A stretch of 64,000 nucleotides of DNA from Bradyrhizobium frederickii (GCF_004570865.1 NZ_SPQS01000001.1:372001-436000), one strand, 5' to 3'; positions 45,014 through 53,402 are shown, numbered from the stretch's first letter. Notes: generated from the letters alone by a model not told the origin. Translations and numbers: made by a program.

Positions 45014-45751
45014 ATGAGTGGTGAGAAAGCAGTTGCAGTTTCCGCGGCGAAGCAACCGAGAGTACGAAAGCGCCGCTTCTACAAGATGGGTCGCGATTCA
45101 AGGGCGGGGAGGGGGCGAGGCTTTTGGATTGAGGACGAGAGCGTCCTTCCTCCGCACAAGGTACAGCGTCTGCCGCCTTCTACGCCGCCTGTGCCTTACG
45201 TTTTTGATAAATCGAAAGGCAGTCTGCCATACGATCTTGAGCTCTGCTATTGGTGGTGGCTCATTTCAGACCGGGCCAAGGCAGTCTTCGAGCAGGTCGA
45301 TCCGGAAGCCTTTGTGTTTGTGCCGTGCGACGTGCGCGTACCAAAGGGCAGCTATCATGGGCCGAACTATTGGCTCTGCGATGTCGCCCGCGTCCTCGAC
45401 GCGCTGGACGAAGCGCAATCGCATTTGCAGATCGGAATTCGGGACGATATCCGCTACATGGACCATGGCAAGAAATATTACGAATTCCCTCTCAAGTACA
45501 AGCTGGTCTTCAGTGAGACTGCGATCGGTAACGCACACATCTTCCGTATGGCTCACAAGCAATCGACGGTTATATGCGATCAGGATTTCAAGGACGCTTG
45601 CAAGTCCGCGGGCTTGAGGGGAATTGACTTTGAAGACGTCTTCAAGCGCAGAGATGGAATGGAGCCTTCCTGGCAAATGGCATTCGTCCACTCATGGGCG
45701 GTTGTGCATTCTCGGAACGAAGGCCTACTTCCTTCAACTATGACCAGTTGA
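45014..45751 (+). CDS. Imm11-family (DUF1629) protein, putative immunity protein
   Basis: A 245-residue protein. The central stretch with CDVRVPKGSYHGPNYWLCDV followed by ARVLDALDEAQS is the hallmark of DUF1629, also named Imm11, an immunity family of polymorphic toxin systems. A basic N-terminus (residues 10-30) and a Pro-rich linker precede it; the C-terminal third (HIFRMAHKQSTVICDQDFKD) is the usual ending. GGAG precedes ATG 45014. The AHH-nuclease gene follows 291 bp downstream in the same direction, so it may protect against that protein, though immunity usually follows its toxin. Confidence 0.78.
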   Translation: MSGEKAVAVSAAKQPRVRKRRFYKMGRDSRAGRGRGFWIEDESVLPPHKVQRLPPSTPPVPYVFDKSKGSLPYDLELCYWWWLISDRAKAVFEQVDPEAFVFVPCDVRVPKGSYHGPNYWLCDVARVLDALDEAQSHLQIGIRDDIRYMDHGKKYYEFPLKYKLVFSETAIGNAHIFRMAHKQSTVICDQDFKDACKSAGLRGIDFEDVFKRRDGMEPSWQMAFVHSWAVVHSRNEGLLPSTMTS

Positions 45752-46042
45752 GGCGGGCCGACTAAAGTTAGCGGCAAAGCTCATTGGCGCGCTGCCGAAT
45801 TCCCGTCGCGCGCTCGTACTTCTGCGCGCGATTGTACGTAGAACGGCGAGCCGATGGCTTGCGCGTGGGTGATGGGTCATCGCCTCGATCGTTCCGTTGA
45901 CCGCTGACGATCGGACGCTCAGCCTCAGAAAATATTGCAACGTTGTTCGACGAGCGCGCGGGCTCTCCCGCGGCGGCGGCGCTCGCGCGCCTCACCCTCA
46001 TTTCATCAATCCATATTCACTGAGATCCCTTTGAGAGGGGGC

Positions 46043-47674
46043 ATGTCGATTTTTTCTGATCATCACATTATTCCATACAAATGTAAGGGCCCCTCTACGT
46101 CTAGCGGTATAGATCTGAAGACGTTTGATATCGACTCGCCCGTGAACCGAATCTATTTACCGGCAAATCGAGAGTTCGCCGCAGAATTGAAAGTGTCGCC
46201 CCATCCCGGCGGACACGTTGAGCCGTATATCCGTCTCATCTGTGACAAGCTCGATAAGATCGCAGACATCGAGAGTCCAGATGAGCAATTTGCGGAGATA
46301 AAAATTCTTATCGACGCCATGCGCGTCGGCTTCCTCAACGGCCATCTCTACACAAATATCCCTGTCGATAAAACGCGAGAGGAAGTCGTCCAATGGATCG
46401 AGAAAATCGTGGAGGACCCAAAAGCTTACCTCGGTATATACCCGGATCAATTAAGGACCGTCCGAGATATCGAACAACGAGCAGCTGCTGCAGGCCAGGA
46501 CCATCTCATCAAATGGTTGCTCTATCTGGGCCATCCAGAGAGGCAGAAACTGATAGATGAGGCAATTGCTCGCGATCCTGACGTCAACCTGACTGAGCGC
46601 AATCGCCACCTGGGCGGTACGCCTTGGTCCAAGTTCGAAGTGTTCGATCCCTCATCGGACATTCTTCAAACACCCGGTTCGAGGCCACCCGACCCGCGCG
46701 ACTTCCAGCCGTTGCCAGGCTACAGTTCGCCGTCTCTCGCTGGTCTGGACAAACAGGAAGGGCGAACGCGGATCGATCCCAGCTTCACAGGTGCCTTGCC
46801 GGCTTTTCCAGCGGTCGGTCGAAATGAACAACAGTTCGATCGATTGCCTCCGACGGTAGCCGCCCCATCAGACCCGTTAGTCCTCACATCGGACCCGGCG
46901 ACCGGAACGTCCCTTCCATTTTACGACAACCCATTGGCGGGAGGCACATCTGTGGCGCGTGATGCCCTTCCTTGGTTGGCCGGGGCCGCTGCCGCCGGCG
47001 CAGCTGCTCCTTTCATTCCGGCTTGGCTGCTGGGCATAGGAGGCATCTTTGCACTTTCGCGCGCTGCCACTGCGGAGGAAAGCAGTCCCGGCGCGCCGAT
47101 GAGCGCCGCCACTCCTAGTGGAGGGGTATTCTCGACAGGAGCGTCTGCGCACGGCACCATCGGTAATGGGCTTAACGTCGATAACGCGGCCGGCAGCCGG
47201 GGCTCAACGACGGTCGAGCCGCAGCTGGGCGGAACTTCCTGGCTGGATCTGGAGGCGCCCACCCTCACTTTTGCGGATCGGTTTGGCAACTGGGCCGGCA
47301 CGCGGGCCGGCACGGTGCCTGTCACCGATGTTTCGGAAGCCGCACCGGCGCCCGCCGCAGGATCCGTCGCGCCCGAAAATGTTCGGCGCCTCGCCCAGGT
47401 CAACGAGTCCAACGCGGGCAGCGTGTTCACGTCCGGGAGTGCGCCGGTCCCGTATCTGCCTTCCACAGAATTCAACGAGCGGTTTGGCAGCTGGACCGTG
47501 CCGACCGCTGGCAACGGGCAACCGCAATCGAGCAAGCCGATCGGCACTTTCGCCGACGAGCCGAGCTACTTTATTCCGCCACCGATCTTCGGAGTGGGTG
47601 GTCCAGGCAATCCGAGCAAGGACGCCGAGGAGTGGTTCTCGCGCTGGATACGGCCGTTGTTTACGCCGGAGTGA
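46043..47674 (+). CDS. Putative toxin with N-terminal AHH-type HNH nuclease domain
   Basis: A 543-residue protein. The start SDHHIIPYK (H7, H8), NRIYLPA (N35) and HPGGHVEPYI (H54, H58, Y62) match the AHH branch of the HNH/EndoVII nuclease fold. A helical region (70-190), a Pro-rich linker (190-290), a hydrophobic hairpin (about 306-340, ALPWLAGAAAAGAAAPFIPA) and a C-terminal part with two RFG(N/S)W motifs follow. AHH domains normally sit at the C-terminus of large toxins; here the order is reversed. ATG 46043 follows GAGAGGGGGC. No secretion signal, PAAR, VgrG or RHS segment seen, so export is unresolved. Confidence 0.7.
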   Translation: MSIFSDHHIIPYKCKGPSTSSGIDLKTFDIDSPVNRIYLPANREFAAELKVSPHPGGHVEPYIRLICDKLDKIADIESPDEQFAEIKILIDAMRVGFLNGHLYTNIPVDKTREEVVQWIEKIVEDPKAYLGIYPDQLRTVRDIEQRAAAAGQDHLIKWLLYLGHPERQKLIDEAIARDPDVNLTERNRHLGGTPWSKFEVFDPSSDILQTPGSRPPDPRDFQPLPGYSSPSLAGLDKQEGRTRIDPSFTGALPAFPAVGRNEQQFDRLPPTVAAPSDPLVLTSDPATGTSLPFYDNPLAGGTSVARDALPWLAGAAAAGAAAPFIPAWLLGIGGIFALSRAATAEESSPGAPMSAATPSGGVFSTGASAHGTIGNGLNVDNAAGSRGSTTVEPQLGGTSWLDLEAPTLTFADRFGNWAGTRAGTVPVTDVSEAAPAPAAGSVAPENVRRLAQVNESNAGSVFTSGSAPVPYLPSTEFNERFGSWTVPTAGNGQPQSSKPIGTFADEPSYFIPPPIFGVGGPGNPSKDAEEWFSRWIRPLFTPE

Positions 47675-47711
47675 AGGCTGACTTCGCTGCATCCTGTTCG
47701 AAATCGTTCGT

Positions 47712-47793
47712 TTGACTCGTCGGGAAAAACAGCGGCAGAATGTCATCATCGGGAGAGTTCAGATCAAGCCCGCGGGATGCCGCGGGCTTTCTT
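47712..47793 (+). ncRNA. Candidate promoter-terminator RNA module, copy B
   Basis: TTGACT (47712-47717), 18-bp spacer, CAGAAT (47736-47741), GTCATCATCG, GAGAGTT and the same 10-bp stem as copy A (47766-47789). Placed 38 bp after the AHH gene. Confidence 0.45.
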
Positions 47794-47818
47794 GCTTTGG
47801 AGCGCCGACACGTGCGCC

Positions 47819-49351
47819 CTACACCGCAGCCGGTCCAAACCACCGCGTCAGCGCATCCTCGAGCCCGTGCTGGCTCTCGTCCCCCACCCAGGCCACGTGC
47901 CCGTCGGGCCGCACCAGAACCGCGCCCGGCGCGGTGACGCGACCGATGACCGGAAGCTCCCACGACCCGTCATGGCTGGCGTCGACGACATCGATGCGGT
48001 CCGCCCAGGGCGCGACGTCGATGCCGCCGCGCTGGCCGAAATTGAGCAGCACGCCGCGGGCGCTGTGCAGCAGCGTGAACAGGTTCAGCCTCCGCCCTTC
48101 GACCGCCAGATCGAGATCGGGCATGCGCCGGCCGAGCAGCTTGTCGCCTTCGCCGAGATCGTAGGCGATGTCGAGCCCGCTCATCATCGCGCCGAAGCGC
48201 CGGCGCGGCTCGTCCATGGCGAGCAGCTCGGCGATCGCCTCGCGCGCGGCCTTGCGGCCGTCGTCGCCGCGCCGGAGCAGGGCGATCTGCGCCCTGGTGT
48301 TTTTTAGCACGCGCGCGGCCACCGGATGGCGCTCATCGTGGTAGCTGTCGAGCAGGCTGTCCGGCGAAAGGCCCTTGACCACCTGCGTCAGCTTCCAGCC
48401 GAGATTGACGGCGTCCTGCACACCCAGATTGAGGCCCTGTCCGCCGACGGAGTGATGGATATGTGCGGCATCGCCGGCGAGCAGCACGCGGCCCTTGCGA
48501 TAGGACGCGGCCTGCCGTGCCGCGTCAGTGAAGCGGGAGATCCACGCCGGGTTCTGCATTCCGAAGTCGGTGCCGTAGACGGCAACAAGCGCATCGCTGA
48601 GATCGCGCAAGGTCGGCTGGCCGGTCGCCGCGAGCGTTGCTTCCGTCACCACGACCAGCACGCGGCCGCTCTCGGTTTTGCTGAGGCCGTGAAAGCCGAG
48701 CGCATCGTGACGCAGGCCGAACTGCGGCGCCTCGCGCATCTCGACCTCGGCCATGAGGTTGCTCAGCGTCGGTGAGGTGCCGGGGAAGTCGATGCCGGCA
48801 ATCTTGCGCACCAGGCTGCGGCCGCCGTCGCAGCCGACCAGATATTTTGCGCGCAAGCGCGCGCCGCCGGACAGCGTGACGTCGAGGCCAGTCTGGTCCT
48901 GGGTGAAGCCCGTGACCTCGCGTTCCCGGTAGATCGGGACCGCGAGTTGTTCGACCCAATCGGCCAGGATGCGCTCGATGCGGGTCTGCCGCAGCTTGAG
49001 GCCGTAAGCATGCCGTGTGGGCAGATCGCTGATGTCGAGCGGGGTCCAGGCAAAGCCGGCGAGCTGGAGGATCTCCCCTTCGCGCAGGAAGCGCTCGGCG
49101 ACGCCGCGCTGATCGAGCACCTCGATGGTGCGCGCGTGCAGGCCGCCGGCGCGGGTCTCGACGATCGACTGATCGGGGCGCCGCTCGACCACGGCAACGT
49201 CGACATCGGCGAGCGCGAGCTCGGCGGCCAGCATCAGCCCGGTCGGGCCGCCGCCGGCGATCACGACGGCATGGTCTCTCGGCGTTTGCCTCGCACCGTC
49301 GGCGCCCTGGGCGCTGCGGCGTGAACGGGACGTCGGAAGCAGGACAGGCAT
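47819..49351 (-). CDS. FAD-dependent aromatic-hydroxylase-type monooxygenase
   Basis: A 510-residue class A flavoprotein monooxygenase. The FAD/NADPH motifs are complete: VIAGGGPTGLMLAAELA, VGCDGGRS and VLLAGDAAHIHHSVGGQGLN. A C-terminal thioredoxin-like domain (GAVLVRPDGHVAWVGDE) places it with phenol/MhpA and rifampicin-type enzymes. It uses NAD(P)H and O2 to hydroxylate an aromatic substrate that cannot be specified. ATG 49351 follows GAGGGGG; the longer open frame runs into module C. Confidence 0.9.
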   Translation of the reverse strand: MPVLLPTSRSRRSAQGADGARQTPRDHAVVIAGGGPTGLMLAAELALADVDVAVVERRPDQSIVETRAGGLHARTIEVLDQRGVAERFLREGEILQLAGFAWTPLDISDLPTRHAYGLKLRQTRIERILADWVEQLAVPIYREREVTGFTQDQTGLDVTLSGGARLRAKYLVGCDGGRSLVRKIAGIDFPGTSPTLSNLMAEVEMREAPQFGLRHDALGFHGLSKTESGRVLVVVTEATLAATGQPTLRDLSDALVAVYGTDFGMQNPAWISRFTDAARQAASYRKGRVLLAGDAAHIHHSVGGQGLNLGVQDAVNLGWKLTQVVKGLSPDSLLDSYHDERHPVAARVLKNTRAQIALLRRGDDGRKAAREAIAELLAMDEPRRRFGAMMSGLDIAYDLGEGDKLLGRRMPDLDLAVEGRRLNLFTLLHSARGVLLNFGQRGGIDVAPWADRIDVVDASHDGSWELPVIGRVTAPGAVLVRPDGHVAWVGDESQHGLEDALTRWFGPAAV

Positions 49352-49476
49352 GTTGACCCCCTCGATGGGTTTGGTTGGGTCGGGGGTTCTACGGCAGGAG
49401 CGGGGACTTGAAGCAAGCCCGTTGCGCACCACATATTGAGCTGGGAGGAGAGGCTTTCTCTTCCGCGCTCGCCGCG

Positions 49477-49562
49477 TTGACACGTCGGGCAAAACACCGC
49501 CATAGTGGCATCATCGAAAGAATTGAGTTCAGCCCGCGCGGACGCCATCCGCTGCGGGTTTC
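49477..49562 (+). ncRNA. Candidate promoter-terminator RNA module, copy C
   Basis: TTGACA (49477-49482), 18-bp spacer, CATAGT (49501-49506), GGCATCATCG, AGAATT and a stem CCCGC-GCGGA / TCCGC-T-GCGGG with T-rich end. The stem sequence differs from A/B but pairing is kept. Confidence 0.42.
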
Positions 49563-49576
49563 TTATTGGCCTGTGG

Positions 49577-49921
49577 TCAGTGAATGCCTGCGGTTCGCTG
49601 CAGGATGTCGGCGAGTTCCTCGAACGAGAACGGCTTCCTGATCATCGGCAGGCCGCCGCGCCGGGGCTCGCGCCCCGACAATTGCAGCATCTTCAGCTCG
49701 GGGCGAAGGCGCCGCGCCAGCTCGGCCAGTTCATGACCGTCCATGCCGGGCATGTTGATGTCGGTGATGAGGACGGAAATGTCGCGGTTCTCCCCGAGCC
49801 GATCCAGTGCATCCGGGCCGCTCTTGGCGCTGATCACCTGGCAGCCGAGATCCTCGAGCATGGCCACGATCGTCTCGAGGACGGGCGGATCGTCGTCAAC
49901 AACCAGGACAGTGTGGCTCAT
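49577..49921 (-). CDS. CheY-like single-domain response regulator
   Basis: A 114-residue receiver with intact acidic pair (VVDDDPPVLE), phospho-acceptor in LITDINMPGMDG, Ser in QLSGRE and Lys in IRKPFSF. No output domain, so it acts by protein contact or phosphotransfer. No cognate kinase nearby. GGAAGGAA precedes ATG 49921. Confidence 0.9.
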   Translation of the reverse strand: MSHTVLVVDDDPPVLETIVAMLEDLGCQVISAKSGPDALDRLGENRDISVLITDINMPGMDGHELAELARRLRPELKMLQLSGREPRRGGLPMIRKPFSFEELADILQRTAGIH

Positions 49922-49976
49922 CAACGTTCCTTCCAGCGACCTCAACGCGCCTCTCGTCGGGTAAGTTCCGGCGCGC

Positions 49977-50201
49977 CTAATCGTCCTTGGACAAATCGCC
50001 GGGCCTAGCCGGAAGGTCGATCGTGCCGCCTTCGCCGCGCACGAGGTCGTGGCCGCCGTCGGCGCTCTCGCCGGACTCTGCGATGATGGCCAGTTCCGGG
50101 GCGCGCTCCTTGTCGCTGCGCGGCTTGATTTCGCCGTGCGGCTTCGTTTCGCTGCGCGGCTTTGTCTCGCTGCGCGGCTTGCGATCTGTCCTGGGTGTCA
50201 T
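49977..50201 (-). CDS. Small basic repeat-containing hypothetical protein
   Basis: A 74-residue protein whose N-terminus repeats a PRSETK-like heptad four times (residues 3-30). AGGAGG precedes ATG 50201. Upstream of the response regulator gene in the same direction, 55 bp away. Confidence 0.6.
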   Translation of the reverse strand: MTPRTDRKPRSETKPRSETKPHGEIKPRSDKERAPELAIIAESGESADGGHDLVRGEGGTIDLPARPGDLSKDD

Positions 50202-50247
50202 GACGGTCCTCCTGAGCGATCAACTTCGGCGCGGCGCATTGGTTCGT

Positions 50248-50335
50248 TTGACACGTCGGGCAAAACACCGGCAGAATGATATCATCGAGACGAGTTTGGT
50301 TGACCCGCGCGGATATCATCCGCCGCGGGTTTTTT
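50248..50335 (+). ncRNA. Candidate promoter-terminator RNA module, copy D
   Basis: TTGACA (50248-50253), 18-bp spacer, CAGAAT (50272-50277), GATATCATCG, CGAGTT, then stem ACCCGC-GCGGAT / ATCCGC-C-GCGGGT and TTTTTT. Best terminator of the set. Confidence 0.48.
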
Positions 50336-50586
50336 CGTCTCGGTTGCAGAATCGGACGGTGGCCGCGCATCCGGCCACGCACTCGACAAACCTGGAGCGC
50401 CGATCGGCGCGCCGCCGTCCGAACCATTGCTGGCCGTGCACGCGCGAACGTGCCGGCCCGCGGCGCTGGGGCCGGTGGCCCGCGCCGCTGCGGTCTCCGG
50501 AAGACACGGAGATAGGGTTCGCGCCCGAAACGATCGCGCTTCACTAAGGCCGATCTGCCGCGCATTTTTCTTCGCATGGAGGGATG

Positions 50587-50658
50587 ATGACCGCTTATCT
50601 GATATCGCTCGCGCTCGCGGGCCTCGTCGCAATCGTGCTGTGGGAGACGGTGTCGTGA
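50587..50658 (+). CDS. 23-residue single-helix membrane peptide
   Basis: MTAYLISLALAGLVAIVLWE plus TVS: one transmembrane helix. GGAGG lies 4 nt before ATG 50587. Its stop overlaps the GTG of the next gene (GTGA), indicating translational coupling. Similar peptides occur in rhizobial phage-like clusters as I recall. Confidence 0.6.
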   Translation: MTAYLISLALAGLVAIVLWETVS

Positions 50659-50993
50659 GCGAGGAGGTCGCATGCGAGCTCGCAAGCGAGGCCTCCCGGC
50701 CGCCGGCAGCGGCCAAGACAAGGTCCGGGGCGCGTACGCCGACCGAGATCCGCTCGCTGGCGCGCAGCCACACCAGGACGGCGCTGCGGGTTCTCGTCGG
50801 CATCATGCGCAACGACGAGGCGACGCCCGCCGTGCGCCTTTCCGCGGCCAACGCCATCCTCGATCGCGGCTGGGGCAAGGCTGCACAACCGATCGAGAGC
50901 GGTGAAGAGGGCGTTGAGACGGTGCACCGGGTCGAGCGCGTCATCGTGCGCCCGGACGACGCCGGCGGCGGCGATACGGATCCCAAGGCGTGA
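50655..50993 (+). CDS. Phage-like hypothetical protein (GTG start)
   Basis: A 112-residue protein with a helical core (TRTALRVLVGIMRNDEATPA, RLSAANAILDRGWGKAAQ) found, to my memory, in genes preceding phage terminases in rhizobia. No terminase follows, so this looks like a leftover of a prophage or gene-transfer unit. The GTG at 50655 is fixed by its overlap with the upstream stop. Confidence 0.6.
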   Translation: MSEEVACELASEASRPPAAAKTRSGARTPTEIRSLARSHTRTALRVLVGIMRNDEATPAVRLSAANAILDRGWGKAAQPIESGEEGVETVHRVERVIVRPDDAGGGDTDPKA

Positions 50994-51030
50994 GCCGCCG
51001 GACAACTCAGGCTGCGAAATCCAGCGCGAG

Positions 51031-51056
51031 GCGTCGGTCAGACATTGGCAGAATGG
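51031..51056 (+). repeat. Degenerate core of the module family (copy G)
   Basis: GCGTCGGTCAGACATTGGCA and GAATGG match the module core at about 80 percent, with no -35 box and no terminator. Confidence 0.4.
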
Positions 51057-51283
51057 AAGCGCCGAAGTAAGTCGGACCAGCTCGCGCAGGACAGCAACGA
51101 CGCCTTTCATGAAATTCTGCACAAGCGCGTCCTTGAATCGGCGGAATCGTTCGTGATTCAGATGAGGCCGTCCGACGTTGCGGGGGAGCGGCCAATGTGG
51201 GTGAGAGAACCGCGGTCACTGCGACCGCTGCTGACGGTCCCATCGTCTCGCAGATGAGCAATTGACGGCGGCGGAGTTCGGTC

Positions 51284-51664
51284 ATGGACACTGAGCAACT
51301 CATACGCGCGATCCCTGCGATCAATAATGTCTCGACGGCCGCCTCAATCGTATGCGTGCTTCCAACATACTTCCTTCGTCTTCAGCCGAGGACTTATCGG
51401 CTCGTCCTGTCCTTGGGTATCATTTTCGGTCTGTCGACGTTGGCGGTTGCAGTCGCAACGATCTTCTGGCCGACTCCGCGTCAATTTGATCGATGGATTA
51501 TCCTGGTTCAGGTCGTTGCGTTTTCGCCGCTCGTCGTTGTCCTCATCGCGATCCTCGCAAGCGTGGCTCACGTGACCCGTGTCGGCTTATGGAGCACGGT
51601 GGTTCTGGCTTGCGTCATCCTCGATTGGATTGGGATCTTCGCGCTTTTCTTCGCTCTTTCGTAG
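51284..51664 (+). CDS. Hypothetical inner-membrane protein
   Basis: A 126-residue protein with about four transmembrane helices (residues ~15-32, 40-62, 72-92, 100-124). GGAG precedes ATG 51284. Unrecognised. Confidence 0.68.
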   Translation: MDTEQLIRAIPAINNVSTAASIVCVLPTYFLRLQPRTYRLVLSLGIIFGLSTLAVAVATIFWPTPRQFDRWIILVQVVAFSPLVVVLIAILASVAHVTRVGLWSTVVLACVILDWIGIFALFFALS

Positions 51665-51721
51665 GGTCCACTTCAGCCGACTTGGACAATCCATATCAAC
51701 CAAGAAGATTAAGAGACCACC

Positions 51722-52199
51722 ATGGCCAGCAAGCTGCCGTCCTATAGCCAGGACAATCTGTCTCTGGTCGGTGAGATGACCTCTGAGATCGCTGCTGCGG
51801 CAGCGAGGTACGGAGTGTCAGCCGAAGCGATCGCCGGAGCTTTGGCTCAGGAGCTATCTGACCAAACAACCTCCCTGACGAATTACGGAAAGAGAGTCGT
51901 CTCTGCGGCTTCCGCGCATACATTTCTCAACTGGATGCTCCTCAAGGGCATGGCAAGGAATCCCTTTCACCCCACGCAAGGAGCCTCGATCGGTACAACG
52001 CCGATCCGAATGCGATGACGGTCGGGCAGGATCTTGGGAAGAAGGTCGACAATCCGCTGCTTGTCGATTATGGCCCTGCTGGAATGAAATTCCAGAATGC
52101 CATTCGGGCGATTCTCAATAATCCCGATGATCCAGCCTTCGCTCGGTATGTAAAGGACATGTATTCGGCCGGTGTTGCTTTGCAGAACGGCGGCGACCC
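51722..52199 (+). pseudogene. Frameshifted and truncated gene of unknown function
   Basis: The first frame (51722-52018) reads protein-like to about residue 85. From about 51980 the protein-like sequence continues in the next frame (DRYNADPNAMTVGQDLGKKV, then GPAGMKFQNAIRAILNNP), so a frameshift is likely. That frame then runs without a stop into module E at 52200, which must have replaced the true C-terminus. The N-terminal pattern (EMTSEIAAAAARYGVSAEAI) resembles lysozyme-like proteins only vaguely. Confidence 0.5.
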
Positions 52200-52201
52200 C
52201 C

Positions 52202-52281
52202 CGTCGGGCAAAACACTGGCAGAATGGCATCATCGAATTCGAGTTGGTTCAGCCCGCGCCGAGCAATGGCCGCGGGTTTTT
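52202..52281 (+). ncRNA. Candidate promoter-terminator RNA module, copy E (lacks -35)
   Basis: CGTCGGGCAAAACACTGG, CAGAAT (52220-52225), GGCATCATCG, CGAGTT and stem CCCGCG-CC / GG-CCGCGGG plus TTTTT. The upstream TTGACA is replaced by coding sequence of the truncated gene, so promoter activity is doubtful. Confidence 0.38.
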
Positions 52282-52293
52282 CGTTTCGATGAT

Positions 52294-52896
52294 CTAGTTC
52301 TTGCTCGGCTTGCCGGCCCGGCGCTGCCCGGCATAGGCGCGTTGCACCTGGTCGCTGCAATAGGACAGCTTTCGGCCATCGCCGGTGAAGTGTCCGTCCT
52401 TGATGATCCAGAGGACGACGGTCTTGTCGTCGATCTTCTTGAACATCAGGTTCTCGCGGTCCGGAGTGGTGTCCACATTCTGTACGCTGACGGCATCCGC
52501 GCCTGAAGCCGGCCGCAATGTACAATCGGCGCCGATCCTGACGGTGTCGGGAAGCTGAACCCGAGTCTTTTCGATGTTGCAGATGTTCGAGGCCGTCGTG
52601 ATCGACTTTCCGGAGAACGTAACGACCGTGTCGTTGAACTTCGCACAGCGCTCCTCAAAGTCGGGGCCGGCCGCCGCGTAGACGCCGTCCCGCGGGTGAG
52701 CGTCTTTCAGAGCTTGCTCCAGGTCGGCCTTCTGCTTCGCCTCCACCTTGGCTCTCAGCGTGGCTTCGGCAAGCGCGCGCTGGGTCCTGAGAGGGCAGTA
52801 GGCCCCACGCCAGGGAGCGTCCTTGAGCTTTCCATTCAGGCTCTTCTGAACGGAGATCGCCACCGGTTTGATGGGAGCCGTCTGGCTCGGCGTCAA
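52294..52896 (-). CDS. Hypothetical protein with uncertain start
   Basis: About 200 residues. A coiled helical region (AEATLRAKVEAKQKADLEQA) is followed by a Cys-containing strand-rich domain (six cysteines in all). The frame opens at a TTG without ribosome site and no signal peptide is seen although the cysteines suggest export; the 5' end may have been lost by rearrangement. It ends 13 bp after module E. Confidence 0.5.
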   Translation of the reverse strand: MTPSQTAPIKPVAISVQKSLNGKLKDAPWRGAYCPLRTQRALAEATLRAKVEAKQKADLEQALKDAHPRDGVYAAAGPDFEERCAKFNDTVVTFSGKSITTASNICNIEKTRVQLPDTVRIGADCTLRPASGADAVSVQNVDTTPDRENLMFKKIDDKTVVLWIIKDGHFTGDGRKLSYCSDQVQRAYAGQRRAGKPSKN

Positions 52897-52973
52897 GGTC
52901 GTGCTGGGTAAGTGAGGCTCCGGCCATGTCGCCGTGCGACGGAGCGAATTTGTCTCTCGTCGATGGATACGTC

Positions 52974-53402
52974 ATGTACAGAATTCGTATTGTCGATGCG
53001 TCTGATGACGACGTTGCCGACACCTTGGCCGATCTGCATCGGCTGACGTTTTTCGATGCTGCGGCAATGCCCCAGTTCGACCTTGGAGCGTGGTGGCTGG
53101 CCTATCGCGGTAATGACGCAGTCGCCTTTGCCGGTGTCGTGCCGTCGACGCATGTCCGAAATAGCGGCTACTTCTCCAGGGTCGGAGTCTTGCGGCGGCA
53201 TTGGGGGCACGGCCTTCAAGTCAGGCTGATGCGAGCGATCGAGGCGAGGGGACGCCGCATTGGATGGGACAGTGTGGTTTCGGATACAACGGACAATCCC
53301 GTGTCTGCCAATAACTTTATTCAGGCAGGCTATCGGCTTTATGAGCCCGAAACGCCTTGGGCCTGGTCGCATACGCTTTACTGGCGAAAATGGCTGCGCT
53401 GA
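52974..53402 (+). CDS. GNAT family N-acetyltransferase
   Basis: A 142-residue single-domain acetyltransferase. The acetyl-CoA loop is in VGVLRRHWGHGLQVRLM and the C-terminal NPVSANNFIQAGYRLYEPE is typical of the fold. Acceptor unknown. ATG 52974 starts right at the domain; ATG 52926 adds 16 residues and cannot be excluded. A perfect terminator follows at 53489. Confidence 0.82.
   Translation: MYRIRIVDASDDDVADTLADLHRLTFFDAAAMPQFDLGAWWLAYRGNDAVAFAGVVPSTHVRNSGYFSRVGVLRRHWGHGLQVRLMRAIEARGRRIGWDSVVSDTTDNPVSANNFIQAGYRLYEPETPWAWSHTLYWRKWLR

Noticed and set aside
45768..46001. A minus-strand frame between the Imm11 and AHH genes
   Set aside because: The end looks protein-like (STYNRAQKYERATGIRQRAN), but there is no start signal and it may be a fragment; not enough to call a gene.
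51045..51257. A 70-codon frame after the degenerate module core
   Set aside because: Its start lies inside the repeat remnant, and composition is not convincing.
44877..52281. Reading modules A-E as integron attC sites or a CRISPR-like array
   Set aside because: Spacing is kilobases, flanked genes differ in direction, no integrase or cas gene is present, and the hairpins end in T-tracts as terminators do.
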